Assembly (NCBI GenBank): GCA_022822525.1
Contig: JAJEBN010000020.1
Span: 41,798 to 105,797 of the forward strand
Length of the DNA stretch: 64,000 nucleotides
Source: Acidimicrobiia bacterium
Lineage (GTDB): Bacteria > Actinomycetota > Acidimicrobiia > Acidimicrobiales > Poriferisodalaceae
Reading direction: 5' to 3'
This document shows, piece by piece, positions 13,088-21,454 of the stretch (its first letter is position 1; each line of letters begins with the position of its first letter). A program made the position numbers and the translations under genes. Below the pieces are notes generated by a model. That model was not told the DNA's origin, ran no database searches, and was given only the letters and a program-made list of their open reading frames with translations.

Positions 13088-13123
13088 AAAGAGAGGGCGA
13101 AGCGTCATCTTGAAAGGACGGCC

Positions 13124-14257
13124 ATGACCGACGGCGGTACTGGCAGTACGACCAACGGCAAGCTCACCTCGCTGTTCTCCGAGTGCGGCCAGAGTCCGTG
13201 GCTGGACAACCTGCGTCGCGGCTGGATCACAGGAGGAGAGCTGGAGACTTGGGTGGAGCGCGGCATACGTGGCCTCACCTCGAACCCGTCGATCTTCCAG
13301 AAGGCCATCGAGTCGTCGGTCGACTACGACGAGCAGTTCGGCGACCTGGTACGCGGCGGCATCGGGGTCGACGATGCCTACTGGCAGCTCGTCACCAGCG
13401 ACATCTGCGGGGCGCTGGCCGCGCTCGAACCGGTGCATGCGGTCTCGGGCGGAACCGATGGATTCGTATCGGTCGAGGTTGATCCGTCGCTGGCACATGA
13501 CACCGAGGCCACCGTGGAGGCGGCCCGGGCCCTGCACCGGGGCATCGCGCGACCGAACCTGATGGTGAAGATCCCCGGCACGGTCGAGGGCCTGCCTGCC
13601 ATCCGCCAGATGATCTCCGAGGGTCACAGCATCAACGTGACGCTGATTTTCTCGGTGGCCCGGTACGTGCAGGTGGCAGAGGCCTACATCTCCGGCCTCG
13701 AAGACCGGGTTGACGCCGGTGCGGCTGATCTGTCGGATGTCGCGAGCGTGGCCTCGTTCTTCGTCAGCCGCACCGACACCGAGGTCGACCGTCGCCTCGA
13801 CGCCGTGGGCACTACCAGCGCACTGGCACTGCGCGGCCGAACGGCGGTAGCCCAGGCCCAGGCCGCCTACGGCCGCTTCGAGGAGAGCTTCAGCGGTCCT
13901 CGCTGGGATCGGCTCGCGGCGCTCGGCGCACAGGTGCAGCGCCCGCTGTGGGCATCGACGAGCACGAAGAATCCCGCGTATCCCGACACGCTGTATGTCG
14001 ACGAGCTCATCGGGCCGCACACCGTGAACACCATGCCTGACGCCACCCTCGATGCCTTCTGCGACCACGGCAAGCTGCGTCGCACGATCGATGCCGACCA
14101 ATCCGCTGCCCGCTATGTGCTGGACGCAGTGTCAGCGCATGGCATCGACCTCGACGATGTCGCCGGCGTGCTCGAAGCGCAGGGCGTCGCAGCATTCACG
14201 AAGAGTTTCGACGAGCTGCTGGTGTCGCTGCAGACCAAAGCTGACTCGCTCGCCTGA
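13124..14257 (+). CDS. tal: Transaldolase
   Basis: Schiff-base aldolase transferring dihydroxyacetone between sugar phosphates in the pentose phosphate pathway; 377 residues, the long actinobacterial type. The catalytic lysine lies in NLMVKIPGT at about K149. IRGLTSNPSIFQKAI (about 48-62) and LWASTSTKNPAYPDTLYVDELIGP are family landmarks, and the Asp near the N-terminus (about D28, LDNLRRGWI) is in the expected position. ATG at 13124 with an AAAGGA ribosome site 8 bases upstream. It follows transketolase in the same direction, a common actinobacterial order, though glucose-6-phosphate dehydrogenase does not follow here. Confidence 0.96.
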   Translation: MTDGGTGSTTNGKLTSLFSECGQSPWLDNLRRGWITGGELETWVERGIRGLTSNPSIFQKAIESSVDYDEQFGDLVRGGIGVDDAYWQLVTSDICGALAALEPVHAVSGGTDGFVSVEVDPSLAHDTEATVEAARALHRGIARPNLMVKIPGTVEGLPAIRQMISEGHSINVTLIFSVARYVQVAEAYISGLEDRVDAGAADLSDVASVASFFVSRTDTEVDRRLDAVGTTSALALRGRTAVAQAQAAYGRFEESFSGPRWDRLAALGAQVQRPLWASTSTKNPAYPDTLYVDELIGPHTVNTMPDATLDAFCDHGKLRRTIDADQSAARYVLDAVSAHGIDLDDVAGVLEAQGVAAFTKSFDELLVSLQTKADSLA

Positions 14258-14334
14258 CGGCTCACCGGTCACCTTCGCTCCCCTGACGGCTCACCGCTCA
14301 CATTCGCTCGCCTGACGGCTCGCCGGGCTCACGC
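14248..14334 (+). repeat. Three 29-bp tandem repeats starting inside the tal stop region
   Basis: Units begin at 14248, 14277 and 14306; each starts GCTCSCCTGACGGCTC and contains the TGA that ends tal in unit 1. A fourth, partial unit starts at 14335. No spacers are present, so this is not a CRISPR. It ends just before the palindrome upstream of the HxlR gene. Confidence 0.85.
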
Positions 14335-14354
14335 GCTCGCTGGGGCCTCCCAGC

Positions 14355-14383
14355 GGAGTCAGTTGCAAACCGAAACTGACTCC
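14355..14383. promoter_or_regulatory. Perfect 10-bp inverted repeat, probable HxlR operator
   Basis: Arms GGAGTCAGTT (14355-14364) and AACTGACTCC (14374-14383) are perfect reverse complements with a 9-base centre, ending 16 bases before the GTG of the HxlR-family gene. HxlR proteins are dimeric winged helices that bind such dyads, so autoregulation of the hxlR-fbiC unit is the natural inference. Confidence 0.7.
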
Positions 14384-14399
14384 TCTAGGGTGCGCGGCC

Positions 14400-14936
14400 G
14401 TGACCGCGTTGGATGAGCGAACGGTCGAGCGCCAACCCGCCTGCTCAATCCAGGCGACGCTCGACATCGTGGGCGACCGCTGGACGCTGCTCATCCTTCG
14501 CGACCTGTTCCGCGGCGTGCGCCGCTTCAGCGCAATGCAGCATGACTTGGGCATCGCTCGCAACATGCTGGCCGACCGGCTGAGCCGCCTCACCGATGCC
14601 GGCGTGGTGGCCAAAGTTCCCTACCAGCACCGCCCAGTCCGCTACGACTACGTCTTGACCACCAAGGGTCTCGACCTGTCGAACAGCCTGCTTGCGCTGA
14701 TGGCCTGGGGCGACCGCTGGTGCCACGACGGCGAGGCGCCGACCGTGCTCGTGCATGCCGACTGCGGCACCCCGCTGGAGATCGCCACACGTTGCCCCGC
14801 CTGCGACGAACCCGTCAGCCCGACGCGCATCCGCAGCCTCGCAGGCCACAGCGACTCATCGCCCGGTGGTGAATTCGCCGCCGCCGGAGCAAGCCAAGCC
14901 AATCGGCAGCACCCCACGAACGGAGGGGCCCAGTGA
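14400..14936 (+). CDS. HxlR-family winged-helix transcriptional regulator
   Basis: A 178-residue regulator. The HxlR core covers about residues 12-115: a cysteine early on (ACSIQATLDIVGDRWTLLILRDLF), FRGVRRFSAMQHDLGIARNMLADRLSRLTDAGVV for the recognition helix, and YQHRPVRYDYVLTTKGLDL for the wing. A C-terminal extension contains paired cysteines (HADCGTP and CPACDEP) that could bind zinc. The GTG start at 14400 follows a perfect inverted repeat at 14355-14383. Its TGA stop overlaps the GTG start of fbiC as GTGA, so regulator and FO synthase are probably translated together. The inducing signal is unknown; many HxlR proteins sense quinones, aldehydes or electrophiles. Confidence 0.92.
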   Translation: MTALDERTVERQPACSIQATLDIVGDRWTLLILRDLFRGVRRFSAMQHDLGIARNMLADRLSRLTDAGVVAKVPYQHRPVRYDYVLTTKGLDLSNSLLALMAWGDRWCHDGEAPTVLVHADCGTPLEIATRCPACDEPVSPTRIRSLAGHSDSSPGGEFAAAGASQANRQHPTNGGAQ

Positions 14937-17455
14937 CCATCATCGAACCGTCGCACACCATCGAGGACCCGGCGGCCAACGGCGCACCCGACAACGGCAT
15001 CGCCGTGGCACCGCAGCCCACGACCGGGTCGCTGACGCTCGCCAACCTGGCACTGGCCGAGCTGGCCGAGCGCGCCGCTGAGGTGCGCGACCGATCCTTC
15101 GGCACACGCGTCACCTACAGCCCCAAGGTGTTCATCCCGCTGACGATGCTGTGCCGCGACAAATGCGGCTACTGCACGTTTGCCCAACCGCCGGCCCGGC
15201 TCGACTCGCCGTACCTGACGCCCGAACAGGTGCTGGAAATCGCCACCAGCGGCGCACGGGCCGGCTGCCACGAGGCGCTCTTCACGCTGGGCGAGCGTCC
15301 TGAGCTGCGCTACCCGGCGGCGGCGGACTGGCTGCGCACCCACGGCTGGGACTCCACCGTCCACTACCTGGTCGAGATGTCCCGGCTCGTGCGCGATGAG
15401 ACCGGGCTGCTCCCCCACGCCAATCCGGGTGCCATGACGGCCGGGGAGCTGGCGTCGCTGCGCGAGGTCGCACCGAGCCAGGGGATGATGATCGAGTCGC
15501 TGAACCCCCACCTCGACTGCCACCGGGGTTCGCCCGACAAGGAACCGGCCCGGCGCCTGGCAACCCTCGAAGCCGCCGGCGAGCTGGCGATCCCGTACAC
15601 CACCGGCATCCTCGTCGGCATCGGCGAGTCGCTGGCGGATCGGCTGGCAGCGCTGGAGGCCATCGCGGCGAGCCACGCCCGCTGGGGTCACATCCAGGAA
15701 GTCATCGTCCAGAACTTCCTGCCCAAGGCAGGCACGTCCATGCACAACATGCCGGCCTGCCCGCCTGACGAGTACGCGCAGGCGATCGCGCTGGCACGCC
15801 TGATCCTGCCTGCCGACATTCACCTGCAGGCGCCGCCGAACCTCTCGGACGACTTCGGCGGGCTGCTCGACGTCGGCATCGACGACTGGGGCGGTGTCTC
15901 ACCGGTCACTGCCGACCATGTGAATCCCGAGCGCCCGTGGCCGGCACTGGATCGCCTGCGGGAGGTCACCGAGGCGCGAGCGTTCACGCTGGCGCCCCGG
16001 CTGACGATCTACCCCGAGTTCGCACTCGATCCGCAGCGCTGGCTGGACGAGGGGAATCGATTTTCGGTGATGGACCGGTCCGACGCAGAGGGACTCGGCC
16101 GCGACGACCCCGGCAGCCAGATGCCTGAACGGACGATGGAGAACCTCGACGCCGGCTCCGGCGCGGACGTGCTCGTTGCCGACGAGAACTCGACCCAGTG
16201 GTACTCCGGCGGCGCAGGTCACTACCCGACCGACATCATGAGCGGTCGCTCGCACGCCCGCGGCGCAGTGCGGGAGGTGCTCGACGGGGTGATGGCCGGT
16301 CAGCAAGTCGGCCATGAGGAGATCGTCACGCTCTTCTCCGCACGCGGCCCCGAGGTGGTCGCCATCGGCGAAGTGGCCGACGAGCTGCGCCGTGAAGCTG
16401 TCGGCGACATTGTGACCTGGGTGCACAATCGCAACATCAACTACACAAACGTCTGCACGTTCAAGTGCAAGTTCTGCGGCTTCTCCAAGGGTCCCCTGTC
16501 GCTGAATCTGCGGGGCACGCCCTACATGCTGACGCTGGCAGACATCCAGGAACGGGTGATCGAGGCCGCCGAGCTGGGCGCCACCGAGGTGACGCTGCAA
16601 GGCGGCATCCACCCCAGCTTCGACGGCGACTACTACATCGACGTGTGCCGGGCCATCCATGACGTCGTTCCCGACATGCACCTGCACGGGTTCACGGCCC
16701 TCGAAGTCATCGAAGGCGCCAAGCGGCTCGGCGAATCTCTCGTCGACTATCTCATGCGGCTCAAGGAGGCAGGGCTGAAGTCGCTGCCCGGCACCGCGGC
16801 AGAGATCCTCGACGACTCGGTGCGGGCCGTCCTGTGCCCCGACAAGATCAACACTGCCGAGTGGCTGGAGTGCCATGAGGCAGCGCACGCTGTGGGTCTT
16901 CACTCGAATATCACGATCATGTTCGGCTCGATCGAGCATCCGGAGAACTGGGCCAACCACATCGTCGCCACCCGCGAGCTGCAGAAGCGCACAGGCGGGT
17001 TCACCGAGTGGGTACCGCTGCCGTTCGTGCACATGGCCAGCCCGATCTACCTGCGCAAGGGCGCCCGGCGGGGTCCGACGTTCCGGGAGACCCTCCTGAT
17101 GCACGCGGTGCCGCGCATCGCCTACCGGGGGCTCATCGACAACGTGCAGGTGTCCTGGGTGAAGATCGGTCCTCCGGGCGCGCAGCAGATCCTGCGGGCA
17201 GGCGCCAACGACCTGGGCGGCACGCTCATGGACGAGAACATCTCCCGGGCTGCGGGAGCGCAGCACGGGCAGGGTCTCGCCGAGCAGGACTTCCGCAATA
17301 TCGCCGAGCCTGTGGGCCGCCGCGTTCGCCAGCGGCTCACCGGCTACGAGAACGCGGACGGGGCCCCTGAGGTTCGCAGCCGGACGCTGCGCCCCACCGA
17401 CAACGCCACCGACCGCAAGCTCATCCCGCTCGAATCGCTCGGCAGTCGCGTCTAG
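14933..17455 (+). CDS. fbiC: FO synthase, CofG-CofH fusion (F420 biosynthesis)
   Basis: Two radical SAM modules fused in 840 residues, as in actinobacterial FbiC; together they couple tyrosine with the flavin precursor 5-amino-6-ribitylaminouracil to make the deazaflavin FO. The CofG half carries its 4Fe-4S motif CRDKCGYC at C74/C78/C81. The CofH half carries CTFKCKFC at C508/C512/C515. Other marks are LFTLGERPE in CofG and TLQGGIHPSFDGDYYIDVCRA in CofH. The GTG start at 14933 overlaps the HxlR stop and has GGAGGGG 5 bases upstream. The remaining F420 genes (fbiA, fbiB, fbiD) are not in the window. Two and a half 33-bp repeats begin at its stop codon. Confidence 0.97.
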   Translation: MTIIEPSHTIEDPAANGAPDNGIAVAPQPTTGSLTLANLALAELAERAAEVRDRSFGTRVTYSPKVFIPLTMLCRDKCGYCTFAQPPARLDSPYLTPEQVLEIATSGARAGCHEALFTLGERPELRYPAAADWLRTHGWDSTVHYLVEMSRLVRDETGLLPHANPGAMTAGELASLREVAPSQGMMIESLNPHLDCHRGSPDKEPARRLATLEAAGELAIPYTTGILVGIGESLADRLAALEAIAASHARWGHIQEVIVQNFLPKAGTSMHNMPACPPDEYAQAIALARLILPADIHLQAPPNLSDDFGGLLDVGIDDWGGVSPVTADHVNPERPWPALDRLREVTEARAFTLAPRLTIYPEFALDPQRWLDEGNRFSVMDRSDAEGLGRDDPGSQMPERTMENLDAGSGADVLVADENSTQWYSGGAGHYPTDIMSGRSHARGAVREVLDGVMAGQQVGHEEIVTLFSARGPEVVAIGEVADELRREAVGDIVTWVHNRNINYTNVCTFKCKFCGFSKGPLSLNLRGTPYMLTLADIQERVIEAAELGATEVTLQGGIHPSFDGDYYIDVCRAIHDVVPDMHLHGFTALEVIEGAKRLGESLVDYLMRLKEAGLKSLPGTAAEILDDSVRAVLCPDKINTAEWLECHEAAHAVGLHSNITIMFGSIEHPENWANHIVATRELQKRTGGFTEWVPLPFVHMASPIYLRKGARRGPTFRETLLMHAVPRIAYRGLIDNVQVSWVKIGPPGAQQILRAGANDLGGTLMDENISRAAGAQHGQGLAEQDFRNIAEPVGRRVRQRLTGYENADGAPEVRSRTLRPTDNATDRKLIPLESLGSRV

Positions 17456-17523
17456 CGACTGCGCAAGCAGCACAGCAGTCGCGTCGAGCGACTGCGCAAA
17501 GAGCACAGCAGCCGCGTCGAGCC
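17442..17523 (+). repeat. 33-bp tandem repeats with hairpins at the fbiC stop
   Basis: Unit 1 (17442-17474) includes the fbiC stop; unit 2 (17475-17507) matches it at 30 of 33 positions; a partial third follows from 17508. Units 1 and 2 each fold as GCAGTCG-7 nt-CGACTGC. A tandem terminator or slippage product is likely. Confidence 0.85.
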
Positions 17524-17574
17524 AGATTCGCCGCGGATGCGGACGAATCAGCGAGGCGTACGCTGCGCGTTGGG

Positions 17575-18306
17575 ATGAAGTCTTCCTACGCGCGCTACGG
17601 GGCGCTCCTCATCGTGCTGGCGGGCATCGCTGTCATCGTCTGGACCGCGGTCGCCGACCCCGACACCTCGCCGACGTTGGCCGAGGCTGCCGATGCGCCC
17701 AGCACCGAGCTTTCGCCCGCAGTTCCGGGCGACTCCGGCGATGCAATGGAGGCGAGCGCTGCCGACGATGCTGCGCCGTCACCCACCACGACGACGCCGG
17801 CGGCCACCACGACAACCGAGCCGCCCGAGCCGGTTCCCGTCCTGGGCACCGCCTTCACACTGAGCCGGCTCGACGGATGGCTCAACACCGACGCCACGTC
17901 GCTCGAGGAGATCCGCGAGCAGAACACCCTGACAGTGGTGCAGTTCTGGACCTTCGGCTGCCGCAACTGCAAGAAGACGCTCGACGCGCTGGGCCAGCTT
18001 CATGCCGATTTCCGCGATCGCGGCGTGGAGGTCGTGGGGGTGCACGCGCCCGAGTTCGCGTACGAGGCCGATGTCGACAACATCATCGAAGCCGCTGCGG
18101 AGCTCGGAGTGGTCTGGCCGATCGCACTCGACACCACCAAGTACAACTTCCACGTCTGGCAGGAAGGCCCGACCGGCTACTGGCCCCGCGTCTACATCAT
18201 CGACAGCGAGAACCAGATCCGCTTCGATCGCCGCGGCGACGGCGCTCACACCTACCGGGAGCTCTACGCGACCGTCGAGCGGCTCCTCGCCCAAGAGAGC
18301 GCATAG
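17575..18306 (+). CDS. Membrane-anchored thioredoxin-like protein (TlpA/DipZ C-terminal type)
   Basis: A 243-residue extracytoplasmic redox protein. Residues 8-27 form a hydrophobic signal anchor (GALLIVLAGIAVIVWTAV). They are followed by a Ser/Thr/Pro-rich linker to about residue 88 with TTTTPAATTTTEPPEP, and then a thioredoxin fold. The redox motif WTFGCRNCKK places cysteines at 129 and 132; the cis-Pro is in GYWPRVYIID. The domain order resembles the C-terminal part of mycobacterial DipZ. The next gene, 15 bases downstream, encodes a CcdA-like membrane protein that could supply electrons, so the pair probably maintains thiols outside the membrane, for example for cytochrome c maturation or peroxide defence. 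Confidence 0.88.
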   Translation: MKSSYARYGALLIVLAGIAVIVWTAVADPDTSPTLAEAADAPSTELSPAVPGDSGDAMEASAADDAAPSPTTTTPAATTTTEPPEPVPVLGTAFTLSRLDGWLNTDATSLEEIREQNTLTVVQFWTFGCRNCKKTLDALGQLHADFRDRGVEVVGVHAPEFAYEADVDNIIEAAAELGVVWPIALDTTKYNFHVWQEGPTGYWPRVYIIDSENQIRFDRRGDGAHTYRELYATVERLLAQESA

Positions 18307-18321
18307 GCAGGCCGTCCCGTC

Positions 18322-18933
18322 GTGGACACGCTCGTCGACACCTTCACCGAAGGGATCAGCGTCATCACGTGGGCGTGCACGCTGCCCATCGCCCTCCCCG
18401 GCCTGGCGCTCATGCTGGCGGCACGGCGAGCCCGGCTCACCGTCGGCTTGCTGTATGTCACCGGCGTCGCGCTGATGGCGTGGGCGCCCGCCGCGGGGTA
18501 CTGGCGCACCGACCTGAGCGGCCTGGTCGTCGTGATTGCCGCCGTGCTGGCGGCAGGGACCTACCTGGCGGCGTGGAAGGCGCCTGCGGGCAACTGGCCG
18601 CTCGCCGCGGGCAGCGGATTCGTCGGCGGTGCCATCGCAAGCTGGCTGTGGCGACCCTGTGTCGGCCCCCGGCTGGGAGACATCCTGAACGAAGCCAGCG
18701 CTGACGAGCTGCGCACGCTGGCGCTGATGGGGGTGTACGCGGTGGGAGCGCTGCTGCCGCTGTTGCTGCTCGCGGTGCTGCCGGTCGCGGTGCCTGCGGT
18801 GGGCCGGGTGCTCGACCGCAGGCACTTCGCGATCGCCGGAGCGGTCCTCGGCGGGATGTATGCGATCACGCTCGCCATCGGCCTGTACGACGACCTGATC
18901 GGCGAGCTGTACCGCATCTCGAGCGGCTACTGA
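18322..18933 (+). CDS. CcdA/DsbD-like membrane thiol-electron carrier
   Basis: A 203-residue polytopic membrane protein with about six hydrophobic helices. Two cysteines are placed as in CcdA/DsbD transmembrane domains: C19 in WACTLPIALPG near the start of helix 1, and C114 in WRPCVGPRLGDIL at the start of the second half, close to the family's PCVGPxLG. In CcdA these two residues carry electrons across the membrane from cytoplasmic thioredoxin. GTG start at 18322, 15 bases after the thioredoxin-like gene, so an operon is likely. It is somewhat divergent, and the usual cysteine-proline context of helix 1 is replaced by CTLP. Confidence 0.75.
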   Translation: MDTLVDTFTEGISVITWACTLPIALPGLALMLAARRARLTVGLLYVTGVALMAWAPAAGYWRTDLSGLVVVIAAVLAAGTYLAAWKAPAGNWPLAAGSGFVGGAIASWLWRPCVGPRLGDILNEASADELRTLALMGVYAVGALLPLLLLAVLPVAVPAVGRVLDRRHFAIAGAVLGGMYAITLAIGLYDDLIGELYRISSGY

Positions 18934-18967
18934 GCGCCGTCCCGCGTCGAGGTCGTGTCTCGGAGGA

Positions 18968-19195
18968 CTACCACAGTTCCTCGGCGTCAGCGCTGACGCC
19001 GGTGGATTCGCGCAGGATCGACGCCGCCTTGATTGTGGCCCTGCGGGCACGGGTCACGCTTCGCTCGAGCCGGGATCGCTCGTCGCTGGTGTCCGCGTCG
19101 GCAAGTGCCCCCTGCAGCAGCTCGATGCTCAGCTCGGCCAGCCGTTCGGCCGTGTCGTCGAGACGGTCGGCCAGTTCGATGATCTCGTCGTGCAT
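18968..19195 (-). CDS. 75-residue helical protein downstream of glcF
   Basis: I do not recognise this family. The 75-residue product is almost entirely predicted alpha-helix, acidic at the N-terminus (MHDEIIELADRLDDTAERLAE) and Arg-rich in the middle (ERSVTRARRATIKAA), with no cysteines or signal peptide. Its ATG lies four bases after the glcF stop, so it is probably the last gene of the glycolate oxidase operon. It may be a small accessory or stability factor; that is a guess based only on position. Confidence 0.6.
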   Translation of the reverse strand: MHDEIIELADRLDDTAERLAELSIELLQGALADADTSDERSRLERSVTRARRATIKAASILRESTGVSADAEELW

Positions 19196-19199
19196 CGGC

Positions 19200-20465
19200 T
19201 CAGGCCTCCCGGGCGGACAGGTGCTCGGCCACGATCTCGAGCGGGTGGCGCACGTCGAGGCCCACAGCTCGCAGGTGCAATGTGCACCCGGGGTTCGCGC
19301 TGGCCACCACGTTCGCACCAGTGCGTTCGATGGCGGCCACCTTGCGCTCCCGCACTGCTCCGGCGACCTCGGGATGCTGCTGGGAGTATGCCCCGCCGGC
19401 GCCGCAGCAGAGGCCGTCGTCGTCGAGCTCGACGACATCGAAGTACCGGCTGAGCACCGCTCGTACGGGCAGGTGTGCCTGCTGGACGTGGCGCAGATGG
19501 CACGGGTCTTGCACCGCGATCTGCAGCGGCGCTGAGCCATTGGCACCGGGGGCAGCTGACGGCAGATTGTCGACCCGCTCAGCCAGCCACTCGTGCACGT
19601 CCTGGACACGCTCTGCGAATCGGCGGGCCTCTTCGGTGCCGAGCAGGTGACCGTATTCCTTCATCGTGGCACCGCAGCCGGCCGAGTCGATGAGGATCGG
19701 AGCCTCGCCGGGAAGTGCTGCCATCACCTTGCGCGCGAGTCGCCGGGTGTCAGAGGCCAGGCCCGCATGGAGATGCAGCGACCCGCAGCACGAAGCTCTC
19801 GGCGGTGGCAGCGCTACGCCGGCGCCGGTGGATTCGATCACGGCCTGCACTGCCCGGTGGGTGTCGCGCATCCACGCATCCATGACGCATCCGGTGAACA
19901 GCCAGACGTCGTCGCCGCTGGCGATGAGCGGTGACTGGCGCACGGGCACCCGCGGCAGCGAGGCGGTCATGGCACCGAGCTGGCGAAATGGGCGTGCACG
20001 ACCCAGCAATCCGATCAGTCGCATCAGGCCGAGCCGTTGGGACAGCCCCAGCAGCCGGGATCCGAACCCGAGCAGCCGGGGCATGCCCAGGGCGCGGTAC
20101 GCGAGCCGCCGCAGGCGGGGCTGGTAGCCGGTCTGCGAGGCCAGCGCCTCGCGGGTGACCTCCATCATGTGGCCGTAGCGGACGCCGGCAGGGCACGCCG
20201 TCTCGCAGCCACGGCACTGGATGCAGGCGTCCATGAACTCCACGAACGCCTCATCGGCCTCGCCCCGCTCGGCGACGTCGCGCATGAGTGCGATGCGGCC
20301 GCGCGGCGACGCCGATTCCTCACCTGTCACCCGGTATGTCGGGCAATGCGGCAGGCACATGCCGCACGCCACACACGATGCGAGCGTGTCGCTGTCGATG
20401 TCGAGCTGCAGCGGGAATGTGCCCGCTGTGCCCGATGGCTCGCCCACAGGGCTCGCTGTGCTCAC
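19200..20465 (-). CDS. glcF: Glycolate oxidase iron-sulfur subunit GlcF
   Basis: A 421-residue subunit that passes electrons from the GlcD flavin to the quinone pool. Two 4Fe-4S ferredoxin motifs are at CVACGMCLPHCP (C31/34/37/41) and CIQCRGCETACP (C81/84/87/91). Two cysteine-rich CCG domains follow: CCGSLHLHAG with an upstream GCVMDAW, and DPCHLRH with CCGAGGAYS. The GTG start at 20465 overlaps the glcE stop (GTGA), so translation is coupled. The open frame extends far upstream across glcE but loses all homology there. Could also serve D-lactate or another 2-hydroxyacid. Confidence 0.92.
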   Translation of the reverse strand: MSTASPVGEPSGTAGTFPLQLDIDSDTLASCVACGMCLPHCPTYRVTGEESASPRGRIALMRDVAERGEADEAFVEFMDACIQCRGCETACPAGVRYGHMMEVTREALASQTGYQPRLRRLAYRALGMPRLLGFGSRLLGLSQRLGLMRLIGLLGRARPFRQLGAMTASLPRVPVRQSPLIASGDDVWLFTGCVMDAWMRDTHRAVQAVIESTGAGVALPPPRASCCGSLHLHAGLASDTRRLARKVMAALPGEAPILIDSAGCGATMKEYGHLLGTEEARRFAERVQDVHEWLAERVDNLPSAAPGANGSAPLQIAVQDPCHLRHVQQAHLPVRAVLSRYFDVVELDDDGLCCGAGGAYSQQHPEVAGAVRERKVAAIERTGANVVASANPGCTLHLRAVGLDVRHPLEIVAEHLSAREA

Positions 20466-21454
20466 CAGGGCCTCCGGCCGGGGTTGAGGCGGTTGTCGGG
20501 ATCCAGTCGCTGCTTGAGCTGGTCCATCAGCAGCGCATTGGCTGGCGCGACCGGTGCAGCCTGCACAGCTTCGTGCCGGTGCACCAGGCCGATACCGACC
20601 TCGGCGAGCCACTCGCCCCCGGTGCCGGCGAGCGCTCGCAGGTCCGAGGGCCGCATCGACTCGCGCCCCACAGCCGGGATCGGCGGCGGGCCGTCGCACG
20701 GAGCGAACCCCGCCGGCTCCAGCTTGCTGGCCTCTGCCGCGACATCGGCCGGGTCGCCCTCCAGCAGGATCCAGGCATGCGAACCGTTCCACAGAATGCT
20801 GCTCGGCCGGTACAGCAGGTCGAATGCGGCAAACGGATCGCCGTCTCCCGTCAGCCACTGCGATGCCGCAGGCACCGGCAGGGTCCGCAGGATCACTTCG
20901 GCCAGCAGCCCGAGCGTGCCCAGCGACCCCACCAGCAGGCGAGCGAGGTCGTACCCCGAGACATTCTTCACCGTGGGCCCGCCCGCGGTGACCACCTTGC
21001 CGGAGGCATCCACGTGACGTGTCTGCAAGACGAGATCGCGCACGTGACCGTAACGAAGCCTGCGGTGCCCGCTGAAACCGCACGCCAGCACACCGCCCAC
21101 GGTCGCGGCGTCGTCGGCTGGGTCGAGCGGGACCATCTGGCCGGTTTGAGCGAGATGCGCCGAGAGATCGGCCACAGTCGTGCCGGCGCCGCAGCGAACC
21201 GTCATCTCCGACGGCTCGTGTTCCCACACGCCCGCGGGCGCGCGGACTTCACGCGTCCCCGCAAGCGGAGTGCCGCCCACGTCCCAATGCGCCTGGGCCC
21301 CCACCACGGTCACCGGATCGCAGCTGCCGACCTCGTGAGCAAACGCTGTCACCTCCGCAGCAATGTTCGCGGCGAGGCTGGCACCAGCGTCGGGCGACCC
21401 GGTGCTCGCTCCCTCCCACTGCGGCTCGCTGCCGCCGCTGGATCGGCGATTCAC
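20462..21454 (-). CDS. glcE: Glycolate oxidase FAD-binding subunit GlcE
   Basis: A 330-residue GlcE-type subunit with the N-terminal half of a PCMH FAD domain. Landmarks are VRCGAGTTVADLSAHLAQTGQ, DDAATVGGVLACGFSGHRRLRYG and GGPTVKNVSGYDLARLLVGSLGTLG; the C-terminus LDPDNRLNPGR closes the fold. The GTG at 21454 is chosen because it overlaps the glcD TGA as GTGA, the same arrangement as glcE-glcF. It partners GlcD and GlcF in the membrane-associated glycolate dehydrogenase complex. Confidence 0.9.
   Translation of the reverse strand: MNRRSSGGSEPQWEGASTGSPDAGASLAANIAAEVTAFAHEVGSCDPVTVVGAQAHWDVGGTPLAGTREVRAPAGVWEHEPSEMTVRCGAGTTVADLSAHLAQTGQMVPLDPADDAATVGGVLACGFSGHRRLRYGHVRDLVLQTRHVDASGKVVTAGGPTVKNVSGYDLARLLVGSLGTLGLLAEVILRTLPVPAASQWLTGDGDPFAAFDLLYRPSSILWNGSHAWILLEGDPADVAAEASKLEPAGFAPCDGPPPIPAVGRESMRPSDLRALAGTGGEWLAEVGIGLVHRHEAVQAAPVAPANALLMDQLKQRLDPDNRLNPGRRPW

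Noticed and set aside
14248..17523. 29- and 33-bp tandem repeats as a CRISPR array
   Set aside because: Repeats are contiguous with no spacers and only two to three units each, overlap gene ends, and no cas genes are present.
20466..21227. Upstream extension of glcF to 675 residues
   Set aside because: It would run through glcE in another frame; homology begins at the GTG that overlaps the glcE stop.
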